Assembly (NCBI GenBank): GCA_035263105.1
Contig: DATFRO010000075.1
Span: 1 to 36,685, forward strand
DNA: 36,685 nucleotides
Origin: DATBVX01 sp035263105
GTDB lineage: Bacteria > Pseudomonadota > Gammaproteobacteria > Steroidobacterales > Steroidobacteraceae
Direction of reading: 5' to 3'
Shown: positions 1 to 10,263 of the stretch, piece after piece
Layout of the letters: each line of letters begins with the position of its first letter
Position numbering within the stretch: the first letter of the stretch is position 1
The notes under the pieces: model-generated
Database searches by the model: none
Told to the model about the DNA's origin: nothing
What the model saw: the letters and a program-made list of their open reading frames with translations, nothing else
Position numbers and translations under genes: made by a program

Positions 1-305
1 GTCACCGGCATCACCAGGTCGAACCCGCAATGCTTGAGGTCGTCGTGGACGTAGACCGTGCCGCTGAGGTTGTGCGAGGCGATCACGTGGTTGTGGCCGG
101 CGGCGGACAAGGCCCCGCCCTTGTACGTGAGGATGCGCACCAGCGACTGCGCGGCTTGCACCTGGTACGCGGTCGCGCCGGTGAAGTCGCGTTGCGCGGC
201 ACCGGGCGTCGGTCCGGCCGGGACCTCGGGACGTTGTGCCTGTGGGCAGGCGGCCAGCGCCGCACTCACCAGCAGGATCGCGATCAGGCGCAGCAGGCGG
301 TCCAT
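1..305 (-). CDS. YceI-like lipoprotein, C-terminal part outside the window
   Basis: This frame starts with an ATG at 303-305 on the minus strand and runs open off the left edge, so only the first 101 residues are visible. It begins with a hydrophobic signal peptide ending in the lipobox LAAC (Cys20), which predicts a lipid-anchored periplasmic protein. After a proline-rich linker, the stretch from about residue 46 (YQVQAAQSLVRILTYKGG, then GHNHVIAS) looks like the first strands of a YceI lipocalin-like domain. YceI proteins are thought to bind isoprenoid or other hydrophobic ligands; the ligand here is unknown. It diverges from a cytochrome b561 gene that is followed by a second YceI gene, which supports the assignment. 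Signal peptide and lipobox are seen directly; the YceI call is by resemblance. Confidence 0.7.
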   Translation of the reverse strand, partial: MDRLLRLIAILLVSAALAACPQAQRPEVPAGPTPGAAQRDFTGATAYQVQAAQSLVRILTYKGGALSAAGHNHVIASHNLSGTVYVHDDLKHCGFDLVMPV

Positions 306-442
306 GGGTTCACCGTCGATTCAGGGTGGACAGGCGAGATTCTAACCAAGCGAAGTTGAGCGGACAGGAGTGATTCCATTATGTTGGCACGCCTGCGGGC
401 GCCGAGGCTGCCGCCCGCTACCCCTCCAACCCAGGTGAGGCC

Positions 443-1003
443 ATGCAGATACGCAATACGCTGAGTCGCTGGGGTGTCGTTTCGCAGACGTTGCACTGGC
501 TGATCGTGATCCTGATCATCACGCAATTCGTGCTGGCGGAGACCGAGCACGACATGCCGCTCGGCCTGGCAAAGTTTGCAATCCTGGCGCGGCACAAGTC
601 GATCGGTATCACGATCCTGATCCTCGCGATCCTGCGCTTGCTGTGGCGCTGGATGAACCCGGTGCCACCGCTCCCGGATACCCTGAAACCGTACGAACGC
701 GTGCTCGCGCACGTGAGCCACTTCGGCCTCTACTTCTTCCTGTTCGCACAGCCGATCACCGGCTGGATCCTGTCGTCGGCCTCCAATTTCCCGGTGAGCT
801 ACTTCGGCTGGTTCACCCTGCCGAACCTGGTTGCGCCCGACAAGCACTTCGCGGCAATCATGCACGAGGTGCACGAGTGGCTGTTCAACATCCTGGTCGC
901 CTTTGCAGTTCTGCACATCGCCGCGGCACTAAAGCACCATTTCGTACTCAAAGACGACGTCCTGCGCCGCATGTTGCCGCAGGTTCCCAAGACGCCGAGG
1001 TGA
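443..1003 (+). CDS. Cytochrome b561 family membrane protein
   Basis: This 186-residue protein has four hydrophobic segments (about 13-31, 51-70, 90-112, 144-163), as expected for a bacterial di-haem cytochrome b561. Four histidines fall where the E. coli CybB haem ligands lie: His18 in TLHW, His51 in RHKSIG, His144 in HEVHEW and His158 in VLHIAA. The C-terminal KDDVLRRML is also typical. The family passes electrons between quinol and periplasmic acceptors in the inner membrane. An AGGTGAGG ribosome-binding site precedes the ATG. A YceI gene starts three bases after the stop, matching the E. coli yceJ-yceI arrangement, so the pair probably works together, perhaps around an isoprenoid quinone. 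The function of the pair is inferred. Confidence 0.93.
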   Translation: MQIRNTLSRWGVVSQTLHWLIVILIITQFVLAETEHDMPLGLAKFAILARHKSIGITILILAILRLLWRWMNPVPPLPDTLKPYERVLAHVSHFGLYFFLFAQPITGWILSSASNFPVSYFGWFTLPNLVAPDKHFAAIMHEVHEWLFNILVAFAVLHIAAALKHHFVLKDDVLRRMLPQVPKTPR

Positions 1004-1006
1004 TGC

Positions 1007-1648
1007 ATGCGTAGAGCGATTGCCGGGTTCCTGTTCCTGTCCTTGTGCACGGCGATCGTTCTCGCCGGCGGCGAGGCGCCCAACGCCGCACCGGCAGCGA
1101 CCACTCCGGCGGCCGCGCCGGCGACCCCGGCGAGCGGTGGCGCCACCTTCACCGTGGACCCGGCCAAGAGCTGGGTGGGCTTCACGGCCAAGCAGAGTGG
1201 CGGGGATGTCGATGGCCGCTTCGACAAGTTCACCGCCGCCATTGCTTTTTCCGACGCCAACCTGGCCGCGAGCCGCTTCGATGTGCAGATCGACACCAAG
1301 TCCGTGAACACTCAGGACGACAACCGCGACAGCGTGCTGCGCGACAAGGACCTGTTCGACTCCAGCAAGTTTCCCACCGCGCACTTCGTGACCAGCGCCT
1401 TCACACGCAAGGCCGCCGGCCAGTACGAAGCGACGGGCAAGCTCACGATCCGCGACGTCACGCGCGAGGTCCACCTGCCCTTTACCTTCCAGACGACGCA
1501 GGAGGGCGGCAAACCCGTGGCGTGGCTCAAGGGTGGAGTCGGGCTCAACCGCCTCGATTACGGCGTCGGCCAGGGAGATTGGAAGGACACATCGGTGGCC
1601 GAGAACCCGGTGCGCGTGAAATTCGAGTTGCGCCTGCTGCCGAAGTAA
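1007..1648 (+). CDS. YceI family periplasmic protein
   Basis: This 213-residue protein has an N-terminal signal peptide (hydrophobic to about residue 20), an Ala/Pro-rich linker (about 24-45) and a complete YceI domain (about 47-212). Typical family segments are FTVDPAKSWVGFTAKQ, DVQIDTKSVNTQDDNRD, FDSSKFPTAHFVTS and GKLTIRDVTREVHLPF. YceI domains are lipocalin-like barrels that bind long hydrophobic ligands in the periplasm; this ligand is not known. The start at 1007 was chosen because the GAGGTGA at 997-1003 is a good ribosome-binding site overlapping the cytochrome b561 stop; the ATG at 1003 reaches a stop at once. It is very probably co-translated with the cytochrome. Confidence 0.93.
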   Translation: MRRAIAGFLFLSLCTAIVLAGGEAPNAAPAATTPAAAPATPASGGATFTVDPAKSWVGFTAKQSGGDVDGRFDKFTAAIAFSDANLAASRFDVQIDTKSVNTQDDNRDSVLRDKDLFDSSKFPTAHFVTSAFTRKAAGQYEATGKLTIRDVTREVHLPFTFQTTQEGGKPVAWLKGGVGLNRLDYGVGQGDWKDTSVAENPVRVKFELRLLPK

Positions 1649-1657
1649 TCTCGGCAC

Positions 1658-3820
1658 ATGACGCAGGCGTTCGACGACGTCGGCGAATGTGTTGAAGCAA
1701 CCTTGCGCCGCTTCGGCGGCCGCATCGTACTGGCGTTGCCGCTGGCGCTCGGCAAGCCGAACCCGCTGGTCAACGAGTTCTATCGGCGCGCGGCGCGCGA
1801 TCCCGAGATCGAGCTCCGCATCTTCACGGCGCTCAGCCTGCGCAAGCCCACGGCACGCAGCGAGCTCGAGCGCCGCTTCCTCGAGCCCTTCGTCGCACGC
1901 GTATTCGGTGACTACCCGGAGCTCGACTACGTCAGTGCGGTCCGCAGCGGCACGCTGCCGGCCAATATCGAGGTGGTCGAATTCTTCCTCGAACCCGGTG
2001 CCTACCTCAACGCGCCGTACGCGCAGCAACACTACCTCAGCGCCAACTACACGCACGTCGGCGCGGAAGTCCTGCGCCGCGGCGTCAACGTGCTCGCGCA
2101 TCTCGTCGCGCGGCGCACGGTCGAGAACCGCACCCACTACAGCCTGAGCTGCAATCCCGACGTCACCCTCGACCTGCTGCCGCCGTTGCGCCAGGCGAAA
2201 CAGGCCGGCCGCGACGTCGCGCTCATCGGCGAAGTGCATCGGCAACTGCCTTTCATGTTGGGCGATGCGGAAATCGCCGAGAGCGAGTTCGACTACCTCG
2301 TCGATCATCCGCGCTACGACTTCGAGCTCTACTGTCCGCCGAACCTCGCGCTCAGCACCGTGGACTACGGCATCGCGCTCAACGCGAGCGCCCTGGTGCG
2401 CGACGGCGGCACGTTGCAGATCGGTATCGGCGAGCTCGGCGATGCGATCGTCTATTGCCTGCAGCTGCGGCATCGGCAGAACGACGTGTGGCGCCAGGTG
2501 CTGGAGGCGGGCGGTGTGCGGTCGCGCGCGGAGGGAGCGATCAGCGAGATCGGTGGTCTCGAGCCGTTTCGCGCCGGGCTCTACGGCTGCTCGGAGATGT
2601 TCGTCGACGGGTATCTCGACCTCTATCGCTCCGGGATCCTCAAGCGCCGGGTCTTTCCGCACCTGCAAGTGCAGCGCCTGCTCAACAGCGGCGTCAGCGA
2701 TGAGCGCATCACGCCGGACATGCTGGATCGCCTGGTCGACGCCGGCCTCCCGACGCACTTGAGCGCGAGCGACTTCGCGACGCTGCAGCACATCGGCGTG
2801 TTCCGCAGCGACTGCCGGTTCGAGGACGGATCGATTCACCTGCCGTCCGGCGACCGCGTGGAGCCCGATCTCGCCAATGCAGAGGTGCGACGGGAGCTTG
2901 CCGCCTCGGCGCTCGGTGCGCGTCTCAAGAACGGCGTGCTGCTGCACGGCGGCTTCTTCCTCGGGCCCAAGGGGTTCTACGCAGCCTTGCGCGACCTGCC
3001 GGAGAGCGAGCGCCGCCAGTTCAACATGACGAGCGTCGGCTTCATCAACCAGCTCTATGGCGAGGACCTGCCGCTGCGCGTGGAGCAGCGCCAGCACGCG
3101 CGCTTCATCAATACCGCGCTGATGATGACGCTACTCGGCGCGGCGGTTTCCGACGGTCTTGCGGACGGCCGCGTCGTGAGCGGCGTGGGCGGGCAATACA
3201 ACTTCGTGGCCATGGCGCATGCGCTGCGCGGCGCGAATTCGCTCCTGTGTGTGCGCAGCACCCGCACACACGACGGACGGACCGTCTCCAACATCCTCTG
3301 GAACTACGCCCACTGCACCATCCCGCGTCACTTGCGCGATGTGGTCGTCACCGAGTACGGCATCGCAGCGATTCGCGGCCGCGAGGATCGCGAAGTGATC
3401 GCGGCCCTCATCAACATCGCGGACTCGCGGTTCCAGGAGGAGCTCCTGCGCCAGGCGCAGGCGGCCGGCAAGCTGTCGCGCGACCATCGAATCCCGGACG
3501 CGTGTCGCAACAACACACCAGCGGCGCTCGAGCAGCGGCTCGCTCCGCATCGGCGCGCGGGCCTCTTCTCCGAGTATCCCTTCGGCACCGACTTCACCGG
3601 CGAAGAAATCGTGCTCGCCAAGGCGCTGCGGCGCCTGGCACAAAGAACGGCGACCCGCTCCGGCAAAGCGGGAGCTGCCGCGGCGGCGCTCCTGAGCGGC
3701 GGCATTCCGGCCGCGTTGCGACCGTACCTGGCACGCTTGCAGCTCGACCGCCCGCGCAACGTGCAGGAGTTTCTCTGGCAGCGCCTCGTGGCGCTCGAGC
3801 TGCGCGACCTGGTGCACTGA
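1658..3820 (+). CDS. Acetyl-CoA hydrolase/transferase family protein
   Basis: This 720-residue protein belongs to the acetyl-CoA hydrolase/CoA-transferase family (succinyl-CoA:acetate CoA-transferase-like). Family signatures include the glycine-rich GTLQIGIGELGDA in the first half, and in the second half VVSGVGGQYNFV followed by VVVTEYGIAAIRGREDREV, the usual CoA-transferase C-terminal domain. Such enzymes move CoA between acyl groups or hydrolyse acyl-CoA in the cytoplasm; the substrate cannot be read from sequence. It is clearly longer than the common 430-550-residue members, with extra sequence between the two halves (roughly residues 270-430) and a C-terminal extension. The ATG lies nine bases after the yceI stop without a clear ribosome-binding site, so it may depend on upstream translation. 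Whether it shares a function with the cytochrome/YceI pair is unknown. Confidence 0.82.
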   Translation: MTQAFDDVGECVEATLRRFGGRIVLALPLALGKPNPLVNEFYRRAARDPEIELRIFTALSLRKPTARSELERRFLEPFVARVFGDYPELDYVSAVRSGTLPANIEVVEFFLEPGAYLNAPYAQQHYLSANYTHVGAEVLRRGVNVLAHLVARRTVENRTHYSLSCNPDVTLDLLPPLRQAKQAGRDVALIGEVHRQLPFMLGDAEIAESEFDYLVDHPRYDFELYCPPNLALSTVDYGIALNASALVRDGGTLQIGIGELGDAIVYCLQLRHRQNDVWRQVLEAGGVRSRAEGAISEIGGLEPFRAGLYGCSEMFVDGYLDLYRSGILKRRVFPHLQVQRLLNSGVSDERITPDMLDRLVDAGLPTHLSASDFATLQHIGVFRSDCRFEDGSIHLPSGDRVEPDLANAEVRRELAASALGARLKNGVLLHGGFFLGPKGFYAALRDLPESERRQFNMTSVGFINQLYGEDLPLRVEQRQHARFINTALMMTLLGAAVSDGLADGRVVSGVGGQYNFVAMAHALRGANSLLCVRSTRTHDGRTVSNILWNYAHCTIPRHLRDVVVTEYGIAAIRGREDREVIAALINIADSRFQEELLRQAQAAGKLSRDHRIPDACRNNTPAALEQRLAPHRRAGLFSEYPFGTDFTGEEIVLAKALRRLAQRTATRSGKAGAAAAALLSGGIPAALRPYLARLQLDRPRNVQEFLWQRLVALELRDLVH

Positions 3821-4111
3821 CCAGAAGGCTGTTGCGCTGGAACGCGGCCTTTGGATCGCGTGCTCGATCGTCGTGGGCCTCGCGATGTCGCTTGCCTCGC
3901 CTTGCACCGTCACATCGGCGTCACATTCGTGCCACGAGGCTTTCATGGCGCGTGTTCATCCTGACGGGCGCATGGCGGTGCTCAGGACGGCCGGCCGCCA
4001 CGTTCAGGCCGAGGCGATGAGGCAGTCATCAACCGAGTCGGGTAGCAGGGACGGATGCGGTAAGTCCTCACGCTCTCCGGCCTGACACGATCGCATCGCG
4101 CTGCCGGACAC
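3821..4111. other. Convergent intergenic region, no gene recognised
   Basis: This 291-base gap separates two converging genes. I see no convincing gene in it: a short plus-strand frame at 3873-4085 has no family resemblance or ribosome-binding site. It contains a direct repeat, CGTCACAT at 3908-3915 and 3919-3926, spaced by one helical turn (11 bp), of unknown meaning. No strong terminator hairpin was found. Confidence 0.5.
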
Positions 4112-5413
4112 TCAATGCACGGCGCGATTCTGCACTTCTCCCTTGCTCGCCAGCGTGAAGCGCGGCTCCGTCGCGGCGCGCTTGCCGGTCACGAGATCGG
4201 CGGCCAGGCGTCCGACCGCCGGCCCGTGCTTGAAGCCATGTCCGGAACCCGCGCCCACCAGCCAGACATTTGACCACTGCGGGTGGCGGTCGATGAGCAG
4301 GTCGCCGTTGGAGCTGTTCTCGTATTGGCAGACGCGCGACTCGACCAGCGGCCGGCCCTTGAGCGCCGGGAAACGCCGGTCCATGTAGGCGCGCACGTCC
4401 GCGAGCTCAGTGGGTGTCAGCTGGCGGTCCCCGACGTCCGGATCGATCGCCGGTCCGTGCTTGTCATGCGCGACCTTGAAGCCCCGCCCTTCGAGATCCG
4501 GGAAGCCGTAGTAGATATCGCCGTTGTTGAAGTCCGCCCAGCCCGGAAACTGCGCGGGCTCGAAGCGCCGATCGCCGGCGGGCGGCGCGAAGAAGAACAC
4601 TTCCTGTCGCGTCGGAAAGATGCGCGACCCGAGCAACTGCGGAAAGAGTTTCGGCAACCAGGGCCCGCAGGCGAACACGATGCGCTCCGCGCTGAGCGTC
4701 GCGCCATCCGCGGTCGACACGGAGTTGAGCTGCGCGCCGCTGGGCGGCAACACCGAGGCGAGCTGGAACTCGCCACCTGCCTGCACGAATTCCTTCATCA
4801 GCGTCTGCACCGCGCGACGCGCCATCAGTGCGCCGAGCTGCGGCTCGTAGAGGCCGAGCTCGATGTCGTCCCAGCTCGCCTGCGGAAAACGCTTCTTGAG
4901 CGCAGCGCGATCCAGCTCCTCGGTGGGCAGGCTCAGGCGCCGGTGCACGGCAAGCGTGTCATCGACGTAGGGCTCACGATGCGGGAAGAAGAAGAGAATG
5001 CCGACCGGATGAAAGATCGGCAGGCCGGAGCGCTCCGAGAGCCAGCGCCAGTCGACGAGCGAATCCCAGGCCATGCGCGAGTAGATCTCGTCCTTGCCGT
5101 AGGCAGTGCGCGTCAGGCGCGATTCGCCGCCGGATGATGCGCGCGCATGCGCAGCGCCCCAGGCGTCGACGACCAGCACGCGCTGACCCGCGCGTCGCAG
5201 GTGCCATGCGGTCCACGCGCCAAACACTCCGGCGCCCACAACAATCGTGTCCCAGTGATTTTTCATGCGAGATGGCGCGCGCTCAGGATCGGCACCGGCG
5301 GCTGTGGGCGGGGCTGCCGCGGACGTCTCCGCGACAGCCGGCCCTACCGTCAGCAGTGTGGCAACGCCACCCGCTGCACCCCCCAGAACTGTGCGACGCG
5401 TTATGCGCGCCAC
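4112..5413 (-). CDS. Tat-exported FAD-dependent oxidoreductase, sarcosine oxidase/N-methyltryptophan oxidase-like
   Basis: This 433-residue protein is of the DAO superfamily, monomeric sarcosine oxidase branch, which oxidises secondary amino groups of N-alkyl amino acids. It begins with a twin-arginine signal (TRRTVLGG plus a hydrophobic stretch to about residue 28), so it should be folded with its cofactor and exported to the periplasm. The dinucleotide motif VVGAGVFG lies at 58-65. Cys362 in CQYENSSNGDLLIDRHP matches the cysteine that binds FAD covalently in monomeric sarcosine oxidase, and GSGHGFKHGP follows. The start is GTG at 5413, with AGGGATCGG just upstream; an internal ATG at 5266 would give a cytoplasmic form but lacks a ribosome-binding site. 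It lies 16 bases after a TonB receptor gene on the same strand, suggesting it oxidises an imported amine. The substrate is unknown. Confidence 0.85.
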   Translation of the reverse strand: MARITRRTVLGGAAGGVATLLTVGPAVAETSAAAPPTAAGADPERAPSRMKNHWDTIVVGAGVFGAWTAWHLRRAGQRVLVVDAWGAAHARASSGGESRLTRTAYGKDEIYSRMAWDSLVDWRWLSERSGLPIFHPVGILFFFPHREPYVDDTLAVHRRLSLPTEELDRAALKKRFPQASWDDIELGLYEPQLGALMARRAVQTLMKEFVQAGGEFQLASVLPPSGAQLNSVSTADGATLSAERIVFACGPWLPKLFPQLLGSRIFPTRQEVFFFAPPAGDRRFEPAQFPGWADFNNGDIYYGFPDLEGRGFKVAHDKHGPAIDPDVGDRQLTPTELADVRAYMDRRFPALKGRPLVESRVCQYENSSNGDLLIDRHPQWSNVWLVGAGSGHGFKHGPAVGRLAADLVTGKRAATEPRFTLASKGEVQNRAVH

Positions 5414-5429
5414 CCCGATCCCTGCCGCC

Positions 5430-7838
5430 TCAGAAGTTGAACAGCAGGCTCACCCCGTAGGTGCGTGGCTGGTTCGTGAGGTAACCCACGCGCGCGGACC
5501 GCCCGCGCTCGCGATCCACCGACAACAGCGCACGCTCGTCGAACACGTTGTTGCAGAAGAGCGCGGCGTTCCAGCGATCCGCACCCAGCACGAAGCGCAG
5601 GTTGAGCAGATCGTAGGACGGCAACTCGGCATCGAACGGAATGTTCAACGGCGTCGCCGGAGCGCCGAATGGAATCAGGCGCGCCGCGCCCGCTCCCTGC
5701 AACGCCGCGTCGGACGAGATCAGCCCGAAGTTCGGCGCCTCGTCGGCGATACGCGAGAACGACGAGCCGACGTACTGATAGGTGGCGTTGACGAAACTGA
5801 AAAGATTCGTCGACCAATCCCAGCGGTAGGTGACGCTCGCCGCGCCCTGGAACTCGGGCGAGGTCGGCAGGCGGTTGCCCTTCTCGATGCCTGCGACGAC
5901 GGTCGGCACGCCGGCGACATCGGTCGTGATCGTCGAGTCGAGCTCGGCGTTCAGCCAGGTCGCGGAAACGCCGAAGTCCCAGTTGACGTTCGGCCGCGCA
6001 AAGAGCTCGGCCTCGATGCCGTAGCTATGCGCCTTGGGCACGTTGAGCACGATGCGCGAGGAGCAGGTGCCGACGTCGATGCCGTCCTGCAGATCCTTGA
6101 TGTCGCTGTAGAACACGGCCGTGTTGAAGGTCACCGTGCCGCCGGCGAGGCGCATCTTCGCGCCGATCTCGTAGTCCCACACCGTTTCGTCATCCCATGT
6201 CGGATGACCACCGAAGGTCGCGAGGTCGCTGGCCGAGCAGAGCGGCGCATTCAACGGGTCGTTGATGCCGCCGAGGCGAAAGCCCCGCGCCGCCTGCGCC
6301 GACAGCGTCACGTCGTCGTTCGGCTGGTACGTCAGAATCACGCGTGGCGAGAAGCCGTCCGACGTCGTCGATCCGGGCTCATCCAGAGTCGGCACGGCGA
6401 AGAACCCGGCGAACGTGAGTACGCGATCCTCATCGAAGTTGTAATAGCGCAGGCCGCCGGTCAGCGCCCACTGCTCGTTGAAATGATAGGTGCCTTCACC
6501 GAACAGGGCCCACTGTTCGAACTTGTAGCTGAGTCTCGAGAAGAATGGCGTATCCGGCGGCGCGCCGAAGTCCGCGCTGACACCGAAACCGAGGCCGCTG
6601 GTCACCGCGTCGTATCCGGGCGTCGGCAGAGTCTGTCCGTAGTCGCGATCGGTGTGCTGGTAGAACGCACCGACCAGCCAATCGATCGCGCTGTTGTTGC
6701 CGTTCGAGGAGAGCCGCAGTTCCTGGCTGTAGGACTGGAGGTCGGTCTTGTCGATCAGCGGTGAATTGAGTCGCACCTGGGCCGCGGTGCCGCCGATGTC
6801 GAAAGTCACGCTGCCGGTCAACTGGCTCGCGTCGCGATCCACTTCGACACTGCGGTCGGTATACGAGCTGATCGAGGTGAGGGTCACCGGGCCGAAGTCG
6901 TAAGCGATCTTGAGATCGCCCAGCGTGAATTCGTCCGTCAGGCCCTCGCCGATCTGCGTGAACTGCTCCCGCTCGCCGAGCCGCACCGCGGGCTCGGTGG
7001 TCGTGTACTGGTTGCCGAGGATGTTGTAGAAATCGGCGCGCGGATAGCCGTCGGTTTCCAGCTTCTGATAGACGATGCGCGGCGTGATGGATAAGGCGTC
7101 GCTCGGTTGGAACAGCATCGCGACTCGCGCACCGTATTTCGTGCCGCTGTCAACATTCTTCTTGACACTGAGATCGGGCTGCACGGCGTCGATGAAGCCG
7201 GGGATCCAGTCGTAGTACGCCGCGATGCGCAGCGCCGTCTTGTCGCCGATCGGCGCATTGAGCATGCCCTTCACCGAGCCGCCGGTATCGGCGCCGCTGC
7301 CGTCGGTGCCGGTGACTTCCGCGGCACCCTGGAAGATACCGAGCTTCGGCTGCGCCGTGATGTAGCGCAGCGTGCCCGAAGAGGAGCCCGCACCGAACAG
7401 TGTGCCCTGCGGGCCGCGCAGGATTTCCATGCGCTCCAGGTCGAACAGGTCGAGGTCCGGCGTGAAGAGCGCGATCGAGATCGGCGACTCGTCGAGATAG
7501 ACGCCGACGGATTCCTTCACCCCCGGCTGGTCGCGCACCACCTGGCCGGAGCTGATGCCGCGAATCGCGACCTGGCTCTGTCCAGGGCCGAGATCGGCGA
7601 TCGTGAGGCCGGCTACGTTGCGTGCCAGGTCGATGATGTTGTTGGTGCCGGAGTTGCGAATCTGTTCTTCGGTTTGCAGTCCCACTGAGAACGGCACGTC
7701 CTGCAGTGTCTGTTCGCGCTTGGTTGCCGTGACGATGAGTTCCGCGATGACTTTGTCGTTGCTGGTCTCCTGTGCGCTGGCGGCAAGCGGCAGCAGCGCG
7801 ACAGAGGTCAGTGTCGCGAGTGTGATTGCGTGTCTCAT
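5430..7838 (-). CDS. TonB-dependent outer-membrane receptor
   Basis: This 802-residue protein has a signal peptide (about 1-23), a TonB-box-like segment ELIVTATKR (33-41), a plug domain with DLERMEILRGPQGTLFGAGS, and a long beta-barrel ending in the aromatic GVSLLFNF. Receptors of this kind import ligands across the outer membrane using TonB energy. The plug features (NIIDLARNVAGLTI, YLDESPIS) resemble the large group that takes up organic compounds rather than classical siderophore receptors, but the ligand cannot be named. The ATG at 7838 was chosen over an in-frame GTG 21 bases upstream because AGGGGG sits 7 bases before it and the signal peptide then starts normally. The following gene, a Tat-exported amine-oxidase-like flavoprotein, is probably cotranscribed. 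Confidence 0.93.
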   Translation of the reverse strand: MRHAITLATLTSVALLPLAASAQETSNDKVIAELIVTATKREQTLQDVPFSVGLQTEEQIRNSGTNNIIDLARNVAGLTIADLGPGQSQVAIRGISSGQVVRDQPGVKESVGVYLDESPISIALFTPDLDLFDLERMEILRGPQGTLFGAGSSSGTLRYITAQPKLGIFQGAAEVTGTDGSGADTGGSVKGMLNAPIGDKTALRIAAYYDWIPGFIDAVQPDLSVKKNVDSGTKYGARVAMLFQPSDALSITPRIVYQKLETDGYPRADFYNILGNQYTTTEPAVRLGEREQFTQIGEGLTDEFTLGDLKIAYDFGPVTLTSISSYTDRSVEVDRDASQLTGSVTFDIGGTAAQVRLNSPLIDKTDLQSYSQELRLSSNGNNSAIDWLVGAFYQHTDRDYGQTLPTPGYDAVTSGLGFGVSADFGAPPDTPFFSRLSYKFEQWALFGEGTYHFNEQWALTGGLRYYNFDEDRVLTFAGFFAVPTLDEPGSTTSDGFSPRVILTYQPNDDVTLSAQAARGFRLGGINDPLNAPLCSASDLATFGGHPTWDDETVWDYEIGAKMRLAGGTVTFNTAVFYSDIKDLQDGIDVGTCSSRIVLNVPKAHSYGIEAELFARPNVNWDFGVSATWLNAELDSTITTDVAGVPTVVAGIEKGNRLPTSPEFQGAASVTYRWDWSTNLFSFVNATYQYVGSSFSRIADEAPNFGLISSDAALQGAGAARLIPFGAPATPLNIPFDAELPSYDLLNLRFVLGADRWNAALFCNNVFDERALLSVDRERGRSARVGYLTNQPRTYGVSLLFNF

Positions 7839-7857
7839 GGAAAACCCCCTAGCGAGC

Positions 7858-7877
7858 ACAGCCGCGAATACGGCTGT
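7858..7877 (-). repeat. Hairpin upstream of the TonB receptor gene
   Basis: ACAGCCG and CGGCTGT form a perfect 7-bp stem with a 6-base loop, about 20 bases before the receptor start codon. It is likely in the 5' leader and just ahead of the AGGGGG ribosome-binding site. It could be a leader structure or an operator; the sequence does not decide. Confidence 0.4.
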
Positions 7878-7981
7878 TGCTTTTTCATAACGCGGAGTAT
7901 GTCCGGAAACGCGGGGCTAGAGAAGCCACCGGCGACGCGCGAGCGCGCGCCTGTGGCGAAAAAAACACGGAAGTGAAAGTC

Positions 7982-10180
<2,199 letters not shown>

Positions 10181-10263
10181 GGTGCGGGAGAATAATCTGG
10201 GTGCTAAACCTTTTCGACCCCGCCGCCATCCAATCGGCAGATCCGGGACCTCGGAGGAAGATC

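Noticed and set aside
929..3097. Very long minus-strand open frame (722 codons) opposite the YceI and CoA-transferase genes
   Set aside because: No family resemblance and Arg/Glu/His/Val-rich composition typical of antisense frames in high-GC coding DNA; the plus-strand genes are clearly recognised.
3873..4085. Short plus-strand frame of 70 codons in the gap after the CoA-transferase gene
   Set aside because: No ribosome-binding site, no signal or domain, and composition unlike its neighbours.
7890..7981. GC-rich dyad and A-run between acs and the TonB gene as an acs terminator
   Set aside because: On the minus strand the T-run comes before the GC dyad, the wrong order for an intrinsic terminator.
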